DNA of 49,135 nt, taken from NCBI GenBank assembly GCA_009929855.1, contig RZZN01000030.1:1-49135 (forward strand), given 5' to 3'. This stretch comes from Gammaproteobacteria bacterium. Lineage in GTDB: Bacteria > Pseudomonadota > Gammaproteobacteria > Chromatiales > Chromatiaceae. Position numbers and translations under genes: made by a program. Shown piece by piece: positions 41,470-49,135 of this stretch (position 1 is the stretch's first letter; each line of letters begins with the position of its first letter). The notes below the pieces were generated by a model. It was not told the DNA's origin, did no database searches, and saw only the letters and a program-made list of their open reading frames with translations.

Positions 41470-41646
41470 TCAGCTGGGGCCGAAGATGAGCCAAAGGATG
41501 ACCCCGAGCACTGGCAGGAGCAGGATCAGCAGGATCCACAACACCTTGGAGCCGGCACCGGCCGAGCTACCGATGATCTTGACGAGTGCATAAAGGGTCA
41601 CGATCAGCCAGATCAGACCAAGCAGGCCATTCACTTCGACATGCAT
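41470..41646 (-). CDS. Small PLDc_N-type membrane protein (58 residues)
   Basis: A 58-residue protein with two hydrophobic segments (LLGLIWLIVTLYALVKII and VLWILLILLLPVLGVILWLI), joined by a short glycine/serine turn and ending FGPS. This matches the PLDc_N domain, normally the N-terminal membrane part of cardiolipin synthases, here as a stand-alone protein. The ATG at 41646 has GGGAG seven bases upstream. It is convergent with cls, 18 bases away. The function is unknown; a link to cardiolipin synthase is inferred only from the shared domain and position. Confidence 0.8.
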   Translation of the reverse strand: MHVEVNGLLGLIWLIVTLYALVKIIGSSAGAGSKVLWILLILLLPVLGVILWLIFGPS

Positions 41647-41697
41647 TCGATCACTCCCGCGCAGCGATAGGCTGTGGCGCCCACCCCAAGCCCGCGG

Positions 41698-42513
41698 TCA
41701 ACCGCCGGGCGGGCGAGCACTGGATCCAAGCTCGAACATGGGTTTGCTCGCCGGACCCGGCTCATGCAATGCCGGGTTGAGGCGGCGCACGTCGAGCGTC
41801 GGCTTGACCTTCAATGACAGCAGCGAAGGGTCAAGATAACGTTTCATCAAGCGGCGCGCCTGACCGAGATCACGCGTGCCGCGCAAGGCGCGCACCTGGG
41901 TCAAGGCCGCCTGGGTCGGGTGGGTGCCACCGTTGCGGCGATAGTGATTGATCACCGCCTCGGTGTAGTTGAGCGTCTCCAGATAGGTGACCTGGCTGTT
42001 GGTGCGGTCGACCACGCCCTCACCGGCATTGTAGGCCATGATCACGCGTCCGTAGTCGTTGTCGTACTTGCGCAGCAAGCGTTTGAGATGCCGGGTTCCG
42101 GTATTGAGATTGATCCGCGGATCGAAGAGATCGTCGATCGAGGTGACGCCATAGTCGGCGGCGGTGGGCGGCATCAGCTGCATCAGCCCGATGGCGCCGG
42201 CGCGCGAGACGGCATGCGCATCATAATTGGACTCGGCGGCCACCACCGCTTGCACCAAGGCCTCCTCGACGCCGTGTCGCTTGGCGATCGGCGGGATCAT
42301 CGCCTTGACCTCGGCGCGGCTCGGACGCGAGCCACTCGGCGGTGTCGGCCGTGTCGGCCGCGCCGCGGCGGGCGCCGCGCTCGCTTGGGAGGCCTTGGCG
42401 CCCGCCGCGGCCGTTTGATCCGGCACCGCGGTCCATGATGACAGTGACCAACCGAGCAGGATCAGACCCAACGGCCAGCGTGCCGATCGGCCGCGCTCAC
42501 CCACGATGCTCAT
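41698..42513 (-). CDS. Lytic transglycosylase domain-containing protein
   Basis: A 271-residue exported murein hydrolase. A hydrophobic segment near residue 14-30 serves as a signal or anchor, followed by an Ala/Pro-rich linker (35-65) and an SLT domain (about 70-200). The catalytic glutamate is E94 in VAAESNYDAHA, followed by SRAGAIGLMQLMPPTA and later VIMAYNAGEG, all family signatures. The C-terminal 60 residues are not assigned. Its ATG overlaps the stop of the upstream glycosyltransferase-like gene by four bases (ATGA). Confidence 0.93.
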   Translation of the reverse strand: MSIVGERGRSARWPLGLILLGWSLSSWTAVPDQTAAAGAKASQASAAPAAARPTRPTPPSGSRPSRAEVKAMIPPIAKRHGVEEALVQAVVAAESNYDAHAVSRAGAIGLMQLMPPTAADYGVTSIDDLFDPRINLNTGTRHLKRLLRKYDNDYGRVIMAYNAGEGVVDRTNSQVTYLETLNYTEAVINHYRRNGGTHPTQAALTQVRALRGTRDLGQARRLMKRYLDPSLLSLKVKPTLDVRRLNPALHEPGPASKPMFELGSSARPPGG

Positions 42514-43655
42514 GCCTGAATGACCTCCTCAACAGGTTGGCCGATACCGCTCGCGATGCGCGAGTCCACTGGCTGGCCAGGACGGGTCAGCCAGGGTTCG
42601 AGCAGGGCCACGACCTCATCGATGCCAGTGGCCGCGACCGCCGGTGCACGCTCGCGGGCGAGCAGTGCGTCGATCGCCGCGTCGACGCGCCCCGCGATCA
42701 GATCGGCGCGATCGATCTCGCGCGTCGGCACTCGCTCGGCCAGCCACGGGATCAGCGCCCACTCCTCTGGCCAGTCACCGCGGGTGACATAGAGCACGCG
42801 CAGTCGGTTCACGGCGGCCTCCGCGTAGCTGCCATAGCCTGGCTTGCAGACCATCAGGTCGCAAGAGCCCATCACATCGGGCACCTTGAGCCCGAGGTCG
42901 GTCAGACTGGTCGCATCTGGGCGCGGACCCGCGGGAAGGTCCTGCACGAGCCAATGCAGACGCTGCTGCACGGGCCAATCCCGCATTGGCTCGAAGCCAG
43001 CGAAGCCGCCGAACTGCATCAAGCCGAGCGGACGATCGGCGGGCAGGCCGCAGCGCGCGCGCAGCTCGGCGCCCCGGTCTGGATAGTGCTGGGCGATCGG
43101 TCCGACATCGCGCGCGTTGGGCAGCCATTGCATCGGCATCGACGGGGCGGGCCGAATGAAGAGGTCGGCCCCACCGTAGGCCAGGCGCATGCGCTCCAGC
43201 ACGGCCGCCGGGACCCGCGCGGCGACCGGGCTCAGGCGGAGGATGTCGTACCAGTTCAGCGAGCAGAGCCCGACCGCCGGGATGCCGAGCCGACTGGCCG
43301 CGTCCAGCGGCAGCCAGGGGACATCGGCGAGGACGAGATCCGGCTCCAAGCGCCCGAGCAGACGCATCTCACGCTCCAGGCGTTGCGCGTAGCGCGCCTC
43401 GAAATCCTCATAGCGGGCAAGGCTGTCGGACCAGCGTGAGCGCAGCGGCCCATCCATCATCAGACCAACGTCGGTGGCCTCGCGCAAGTGCGTGAAGCCG
43501 AACGGCAGCCGCATCCGCGCCAACTCGGCATCGATGTCGCTCTGCAGTGTGAGACGCAGATCCGGGACACGGCGGGCAAGCGCGGCAACGATCGGCGCGA
43601 CCTGTGAGAGGTGGCCGTAGCCATGCGCGGTGACGGCGAGGAGGAGATGCGGCAT
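42510..43655 (-). CDS. Glycosyltransferase-like protein (GT-B fold)
   Basis: A 381-residue protein with the two-domain layout of GT-B enzymes. The N-terminus MPHLLLAVTAHGYGHLSQVA gives a Rossmann start with the HGxGH motif, as seen also in the N-terminal half of L-arabinokinase-like proteins. The second domain has DLMVCKPGYGSYAEA, resembling the nucleotide-sugar-binding loop. The donor and acceptor are unknown. The ATG at 43655 begins the fold. The gene overlaps the lytic transglycosylase by four bases. No ribosome-binding site is visible before the start. Confidence 0.8.
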   Translation of the reverse strand: MPHLLLAVTAHGYGHLSQVAPIVAALARRVPDLRLTLQSDIDAELARMRLPFGFTHLREATDVGLMMDGPLRSRWSDSLARYEDFEARYAQRLEREMRLLGRLEPDLVLADVPWLPLDAASRLGIPAVGLCSLNWYDILRLSPVAARVPAAVLERMRLAYGGADLFIRPAPSMPMQWLPNARDVGPIAQHYPDRGAELRARCGLPADRPLGLMQFGGFAGFEPMRDWPVQQRLHWLVQDLPAGPRPDATSLTDLGLKVPDVMGSCDLMVCKPGYGSYAEAAVNRLRVLYVTRGDWPEEWALIPWLAERVPTREIDRADLIAGRVDAAIDALLARERAPAVAATGIDEVVALLEPWLTRPGQPVDSRIASGIGQPVEEVIQA

Positions 43656-43973
43656 GCGATCAATATAACACCATCCCGCGTGGGACGCTGACACGCCATG
43701 ATCCAACCACCGGCAGCTGCGCGCGCGGCGCGGCCGACCTCCAGGCCGGCCCCGGCGCGCCCGCTCGCCCATCTGGCGATTTGAATCCACGCCCGCGACC
43801 CGCACAATAGCTCAGCGCACGCGCCGAGGAGATCGCGCTGGCGCGTGCCACGCCTGGCACACCGACGACCGACCGGCGACGGCATGGCCAAGTGCCGAGA
43901 ACGCGCGCACTGGCAGCGGACCTTGGAGGGTCCGCGTGCCACAGACCGGGAGACCCATCCGCGAGACCACCTC
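43656..43973. other. Intergenic region with nth promoter candidate and leader hairpin
   Basis: The 318 bases between the glycosyltransferase-like gene and nth hold no gene I can support. Facing left, TATATT lies at 43667-43662, six bases before the glycosyltransferase ATG. Facing right, TTGAAT (43781-43786) and CACAAT (43803-43808), 16 bases apart, are a candidate nth promoter. A seven-pair hairpin, GCGGACC/GGTCCGC (43916-43935), lies 38 bases before the nth ATG. Confidence 0.45.
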
Positions 43974-44615
43974 ATGAACCAGAGAACGCGCGCGCAAATC
44001 TTCGAGCGGCTGCGCGCCGCCAACCCCACCCCCACCACCGAGCTGGTCTACCACAGCCCATTCGAGCTCTTGGTGGCGGTCATCCTCTCGGCCCAGGCGA
44101 CCGACAGGAGCGTCAACAAGGCGACGGCCGGACTCTTCGCGCACGCCAAGACACCCGCGGCCATGCTGGCTCTCGGCGAGGAGGGGCTCAAGGCGCACAT
44201 CCGCACCATCGGTCTGTTCAACACCAAGGCCAAGAACATCATCAAGACCTGCGCGATCCTCATCGCCGAGCATGGCGGAACGGTCCCGCGCGAGCGCAAG
44301 GCGCTGGAGTCACTGCCCGGCGTCGGGCGCAAGACCGCGAATGTCGTCTTGAACACCGCCTTCGGCGAGCCGACCATGGCCGTCGACACCCATATCTTTC
44401 GGGTCGCCAATCGCACCGGCCTCGCCCCTGGAAAGACACCACTGGCGGTGGAGCAGGCCCTGTTGCGCCATGTCCCCAAACCCTATCTGCACAATGCCCA
44501 CCACTGGTTGATCCTGCATGGTCGCTATGTCTGCACCGCGCGCAAGCCGCGCTGCCCGCTCTGCCCGATCGCGGAACTCTGCGATTATCGCGACAAGACC
44601 CCCGCGAGCACGTAA
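43974..44615 (+). CDS. nth: Endonuclease III, DNA glycosylase/AP lyase
   Basis: A 213-residue base-excision repair enzyme that removes oxidised pyrimidines and cuts the abasic strand. The catalytic lysine K120 lies in the helix-hairpin-helix LPGVGRKTANVV and the catalytic aspartate is D138 (AVDTHIFR). The 4Fe-4S cluster cysteines are C187, C194, C197 and C203. All six numbers match E. coli Nth, as does the length. The ATG at 43974 starts the family-typical MNQRTRAQIFERLRAANP. The next gene begins 132 bases downstream on the same strand. Confidence 0.98.
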   Translation: MNQRTRAQIFERLRAANPTPTTELVYHSPFELLVAVILSAQATDRSVNKATAGLFAHAKTPAAMLALGEEGLKAHIRTIGLFNTKAKNIIKTCAILIAEHGGTVPRERKALESLPGVGRKTANVVLNTAFGEPTMAVDTHIFRVANRTGLAPGKTPLAVEQALLRHVPKPYLHNAHHWLILHGRYVCTARKPRCPLCPIAELCDYRDKTPAST

Positions 44616-44747
44616 TGATGACGCATGGTCGCGAGCCTGCGTCGCCGAAGCGATGTGGCCATGTCCGAGGATGGATGACTGGAGCCACTGTCGCCAAGGC
44701 ACCATCCATCGCCCAGCCCCCAACCGACTCACCGAGGCACCCACGCC

Positions 44748-45179
44748 ATGTTGTTCTCCAATGACCGTCAAAGCCATCGCCGCGTCTTCATCACGGCCTG
44801 GGAAAAGGCCCAGACCGGACAGACGCTCGCGCCGCTCGAGCACCAGATCGTCCAAGTGCTGCGTCAGCACCCGGAGTACCAGGCCTTCATGCGCCACGGC
44901 GATGCCGCCTTGGAGCGCGACTTTCACCCGCAGCAGGGCGAGACCAATCCCTACCTGCATCTGTCGCTGCATCTGGCCATCCAAGACCAGCTGCAACTCG
45001 ATCAACCGGCCGGCATCCGTGGTCTCTACCAGGAACTGCTCAAGATCACGGGGGATGCACACGAGACCGAGCATCGGATCATGGCGTGTCTCGCCGAGGG
45101 CATCTGGAACCTCCAGCAGGATCGACGTCCATTCGATGAGTCAGCCTATCTCGAATGCGTGCGCGGGGCTTGTAACTAG
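44748..45179 (+). CDS. DUF1841 family protein
   Basis: A 143-residue soluble, mostly helical protein of the DUF1841 family, found in beta- and gammaproteobacteria. The opening MLFSNDRQSHRRVFITAWEK and the central LERDFHPQQGETNPYLHLSLHLAI segment are characteristic. The two conserved H-E-H-rich C-terminal helices (DAHETEHRIMACLAEGIW) suggest metal binding, but this is untested. The function is unknown. It follows nth after 132 bases and could be co-transcribed. Confidence 0.88.
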   Translation: MLFSNDRQSHRRVFITAWEKAQTGQTLAPLEHQIVQVLRQHPEYQAFMRHGDAALERDFHPQQGETNPYLHLSLHLAIQDQLQLDQPAGIRGLYQELLKITGDAHETEHRIMACLAEGIWNLQQDRRPFDESAYLECVRGACN

Positions 45180-45212
45180 TCACCCACCGAGTGGCATGGA
45201 CCATGGGATGCC

Positions 45213-45240
45213 CTGACATTCGCCGATCGCCTGTTAAACT
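45213..45240 (+). promoter_or_regulatory. Candidate promoter of the host-attachment-family gene
   Basis: CTGACA (45213-45218) and TAAACT (45235-45240) are 16 bases apart, matching consensus in five and four of six positions. Start of transcription near 45247 would give a leader of about 115 bases. Confidence 0.5.
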
Positions 45241-45290
45241 CAGAGTAGGGGATCGGCTTGCGCCAGGGTGCCCGAGCCGAGCCCCGCGGA

Positions 45291-45336
45291 TGTGACTGTC
45301 CCATCTCAGTCACAGACCCGGCCGCATTCTGGCCGG
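45291..45336 (+). promoter_or_regulatory. Two tandem hairpins in the leader of the host-attachment-family gene
   Basis: TGTGACTG/CAGTCACA (45291-45298 and 45307-45314, eight-base loop) and CCGGCC/GGCCGG (45318-45323 and 45331-45336, seven-base loop) are perfect stems three bases apart. They end just before the GGGAGTGAG ribosome-binding sequence. They may stabilise the mRNA or control translation. Confidence 0.6.
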
Positions 45337-45361
45337 ACTCAGCATGGGAGTGAGTTGACAC

Positions 45362-45793
45362 ATGTCTACTTGGATCCTGGCGGCGGACAATAGCCGCGCT
45401 CGCATCTTCGCCGCCGAGAAGGCGGCAGGCCCCATCAATGAGATTCAGACATTGGCGTTCCCCGAGGGTCGGCTTCACGAGGGTGATTTGACCACCGACA
45501 AGGGCGGACGCGGTCATGATGCCATGGCCCGTGCCCACGGCCTCGATGTCGAACAGGTACATCGACAGGAAAACGCCGAGCGCTTTGCCGGCCTGGTCTG
45601 CGAGACGCTGGAGAACGCGCGCGGCAGTGGTGATCTCGACAAGCTCTATGTCATCGCCGCGCCAGCCTTCCTCGGCGTGCTGCGCAAACATCAGTCGCCC
45701 CCGCTGCGGCAGCTCATCGCCGGCGAGATCGATAAGAACCTGACCACGCACTCACCCGAGGACATCCGCAAGGCCCTGCCAGACTTCCTCTGA
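45362..45793 (+). CDS. Host attachment family protein
   Basis: A 143-residue protein of the family named 'host attachment protein' after plant-associated relatives; it has a ribosomal release-factor-like (baeRF-type) fold. The opening STWILAADNSRARIFAAE, the central KGGRGHDAM and VIAAPAFLGVLR segments and the terminal EIDKNLTTHSPEDIRKALP are characteristic. The name should not be taken as function: it occurs in many free-living bacteria and its activity is unknown. It has its own promoter candidate and a structured leader. A six-pair hairpin follows the stop. Confidence 0.88.
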   Translation: MSTWILAADNSRARIFAAEKAAGPINEIQTLAFPEGRLHEGDLTTDKGGRGHDAMARAHGLDVEQVHRQENAERFAGLVCETLENARGSGDLDKLYVIAAPAFLGVLRKHQSPPLRQLIAGEIDKNLTTHSPEDIRKALPDFL

Positions 45794-45805
45794 GCGAGCC
45801 GACGG

Positions 45806-45820
45806 CCTGGCCCAGCCAGG
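45806..45820 (+). terminator. Hairpin after the host-attachment-family gene
   Basis: CCTGGC-CCA-GCCAGG (45806-45820) forms a short stable stem 13 bases after the stop codon, without a T-run. Weak terminator candidate. Confidence 0.3.
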
Positions 45821-45884
45821 TCAGGCCGATGGTGCATGACGAGGATGCGCCGGGCAGCGCCGACGCGGGCGATGGTCCGTCGCA

Positions 45885-45893
45885 TGCTATACT
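45885..45893 (+). promoter_or_regulatory. Extended -10 promoter candidate of sthA
   Basis: TGCTATACT (45885-45893) is an extended -10 element (TGn plus TATACT), about 120 bases before the sthA ATG. No -35 hexamer is needed for this promoter class and none is obvious. Confidence 0.5.
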
Positions 45894-46013
45894 CGTCCAC
45901 CTCGGGTTGCCCTTGCCATTCACTGGAAACGATCGGTCGGTCAACAGGATGCCTACCGATCGCGACCCACCGCCCCGGCACCCGGACCCCGCCCCTGATC
46001 CTCGGAGCCCCTG

Positions 46014-47411
<1,398 letters not shown>

Positions 47412-47510
47412 TGCCTCAGCGCGCAAGCCCGCCTCAGCCGTGGATGACCAGTCGGGGGTGGGTCACGAGGGGTTGGATGCGCCGCCCAGGGCTTTGGGAT
47501 CGCCCGGCCG

Positions 47511-47621
47511 ATGCCAGCGGATCAGCTCCTCTCATGGCTCAGCGACTGGCCCCGCGACCACTGCTGGCAGACCCTGGCCAGCGACAGCCCCGAATCAGCG
47601 GCTCGCCTGCATCGGCTCTAA
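47511..47621 (+). pseudogene. Short open frame, possible gene remnant
   Basis: A 36-codon frame (MPADQLLSWLSDWPRDHCWQ and 16 more residues) ends in TAA at 47619. The same frame continues past the stop with a protein-like composition (QPHGALLRLVTAEHLIRW) until it overlaps the end of the response regulator gene. This could be the remains of a decayed gene between sthA and the regulator, or chance in GC-rich DNA. Nothing else is seen in 47412-47700. Confidence 0.2.
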
Positions 47622-47700
47622 CGTCCCAGCGATGGCGACGGTGAAGCTCGCATCGACCAGCCACACGGCGCGCTTCTCCGGCTGGTCACAGCCGAACACC

Positions 47701-48597
47701 TCATTCGCTGGAGAGGCAGACTCGGTTACGGCCGCGGGTCTTTGCGGTGTAGAGCTGTGCATCCGCCGCATCGATGAGGCTGCCCGGCGGCTGATCCGGC
47801 GAGGGCTGGCACAGCGCTGCCCCGAGGCTGATGGTCACCCAGGGGCTGGTGGCAGAGGCCCCATGGGGGATCTGCAAGGCCTCCACCGCCGCCCGCAACT
47901 GTTCGGCGACCAAGGCCAGGCCCTCCCGTTCCACCCCGGGCAGCAAGCAAACGAATTCTTCCCCCCCATAGCGTGCGACGAAGTCCTCCGCGCGCTGGAG
48001 CTTATTGGACAGGGTGGCCGCGATACGGCGCAGACAGTCGTCACCGGCCTGATGGCCCTGACTGTCGTTGAACGCCTTGAAGTGGTCCACGTCGATCATG
48101 ATCAGGGCCAGTGTCTTGCCGCAGCGTGACTCACGGCGCCATTCCTCGAGCAGGCGCGCATCAAAGGTGCGGCGGTTGGGGATGCCGGTCAGGCCATCCA
48201 GGTTGGACAGCTGTGCCAGCAAATCCCGCTGACGCTTGAGCTCCAGATGTGTCTTGACCCGTGCGCGCACGACAGCGTCATTGAAGGGCTTGGTGATATA
48301 GTCCACCGCGCCCAGATTCAGACCGCGAGTCTCGTCCTCCGCATCGTCCAAGGCCGTGATGAAGATGACCGGGATCGAGGCCAGTTGCGGGTCAGCCTTG
48401 AGGGCTGAAAGGGTGCCATGCCCATCCAGCTCAGGCATCATGACATCGAGCAGGATGAGGTCTGGGGTGCTCGCCGCCGCTACCCGCAGGGCCTGGCGGC
48501 CGTTATTGGCCATGGAGATCTGATAACCTTCATCGCCGAGGATGCGGCTCAGCACCCGAATATTGTCCGGGACGTCGTCAACGATCAGGATGCGCAT
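47701..48597 (-). CDS. Response regulator with diguanylate cyclase (GGDEF) output
   Basis: A 298-residue two-domain protein. The receiver domain (1-118) has the acidic pocket VDDVPDN, phospho-acceptor D51 in LLDVMMPELDG and the lysine of ITKPF. The GGDEF domain (about 130-295) opens LDGLTGIPNRRTFD and carries an intact GGEEF at 211-215, with the inhibitory RxxD site (RAED, 202-205) five residues before it. It should make c-di-GMP when phosphorylated, with product feedback. The ATG at 48597 begins the receiver domain. It is divergent from a membrane sensor gene 216 bases away, a plausible partner. Confidence 0.95.
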   Translation of the reverse strand: MRILIVDDVPDNIRVLSRILGDEGYQISMANNGRQALRVAAASTPDLILLDVMMPELDGHGTLSALKADPQLASIPVIFITALDDAEDETRGLNLGAVDYITKPFNDAVVRARVKTHLELKRQRDLLAQLSNLDGLTGIPNRRTFDARLLEEWRRESRCGKTLALIMIDVDHFKAFNDSQGHQAGDDCLRRIAATLSNKLQRAEDFVARYGGEEFVCLLPGVEREGLALVAEQLRAAVEALQIPHGASATSPWVTISLGAALCQPSPDQPPGSLIDAADAQLYTAKTRGRNRVCLSSE

Positions 48598-48813
48598 GGT
48601 TACTCGCGGTTTCGGCGTCTGGATGAAGCAAAGATGGTCGCTGTGCGCGGGGTCCGTCCACCCCAAGAGCACTCTCTGTGAGTCGCATGTGAGTAAAAAT
48701 GATACCAGGGAAGTGCCCCGAACGCCCCCGGAGTGACGGGCCCGGCCGCGACCGCCATGGCTCAGTGATGCGAGATCCCTCTTGCACCGGTGGTCTTTCC
48801 GAATCAGAAAACC

Positions 48814-49135
48814 ATGATTCCCAAGCACCCTTCAATCCGTAAGCACCCTCCAGTGGGTCCACCCTCCCCCACCATCGGCACCGGTCGTCCACTCGGTCGC
48901 TTCATGGTCACGCTGCCTTACCTGGTGCTGGGCCTGTCACTGACGATGACGCTCTTCTTCTGGCGGCTCTACGACGCTGGTCTGCAAGAGCGTGCCCGCG
49001 CGCTCTACGAGAGCAATACGCGCGACATCGCCGAGCGCATCTTCCAGCGCATGCGCACCAACGAGCTGGTGCTGCAGGGCGCCGCTGGTCTCTTCAACGC
49101 CGTCGGCGATGTCAGCCGCGACGCTTGGCGACGCT
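48814..49135 (+). CDS. Membrane sensor protein, N-terminus only (CHASE-domain-like, partial)
   Basis: At least 107 residues before the right edge. A basic, Pro-rich N-terminus (1-30) is followed by one membrane helix (about 33-54, FMVTLPYLVLGLSLTMTLFF). A helical segment rich in Arg and Glu then leads into LVLQGAAGLFNAVGDVSRDAW. This last part matches the beginning of a periplasmic CHASE domain, as found in sensor histidine kinases and diguanylate cyclases. The output domain lies outside the window. It is divergent from the response regulator-GGDEF gene. Confidence 0.7.
   Translation, partial: MIPKHPSIRKHPPVGPPSPTIGTGRPLGRFMVTLPYLVLGLSLTMTLFFWRLYDAGLQERARALYESNTRDIAERIFQRMRTNELVLQGAAGLFNAVGDVSRDAWRR

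Overview
The window is a GC-rich chromosomal segment from a gammaproteobacterium. The gene set fits a purple sulfur bacterium or relative (order Chromatiales), but this is inferred from gene content and codon bias, not from a marker gene. The clues are the rpsU-yqeY-dnaG-rpoD operon followed by an isoleucine tRNA, SthA, a DUF1841 protein, a complete riboswitch-linked B12 salvage operon, and dense c-di-GMP signalling genes. No rRNA, CRISPR array, insertion sequence or integrase is visible.

Layout. 1-2425: the methylase gene of a type I restriction system, cut by the window edge and lying beside the 3' end of a tRNA-Ile(CAU). 2817-7587: the macromolecular synthesis operon, transcribed leftward (rpsU, yqeY, dnaG, rpoD). 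7590-8600: a repeat-rich intergenic zone with two oppositely oriented 20-bp-period arrays, a tRNA-Thr(CGU) and further 20-bp tandem duplications. 8601-10979: two paralogous exported proteins of unknown function and a TPR protein. 10976-17475: a leftward cobalamin operon (riboswitch, btuB, a BtuM-like membrane protein, cobO, cobU, cobT, cobC, cobS) with almost every gene end overlapping the next start. 17673-20741: a cation/Ca2+ exchanger, a dGTPase-like hydrolase and a MarC-family membrane protein.

20814-29762: a flavoprotein, a RelA/SpoT-like unknown protein, and the three AmmeMemoRadiSam genes. The radical SAM gene points left. The Memo and AMMECR1 genes point right and run into a Lon-like protease and a universal-stress-type protein. 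29772-35583: an ACP-FAAL-acyltransferase fusion, divergent from a four-PAS protein whose GGDEF and EAL domains have both lost their catalytic residues. 35639-39192: a circularly permuted ATP-grasp/alpha-E fusion overlapping a transglutaminase gene. 39258-43655: a gamma-carbonic-anhydrase-like protein, cardiolipin synthase, a 58-residue PLDc_N membrane protein, a lytic transglycosylase and a glycosyltransferase-like protein. 43974-49135: endonuclease III, DUF1841, a host-attachment-family protein with a structured leader, SthA, a response regulator-diguanylate cyclase and the start of a divergent membrane sensor.

The best candidates for undescribed biology are the paralogous exported pair (8601-10528), the inverted 20-bp arrays (7631-7980), the RelA/SpoT-like gene linked to the AmmeMemoRadiSam radical SAM gene (22357-24691), and the doubly degenerate GGDEF-EAL protein. 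All calls come from reading the sequence; no database search was possible.
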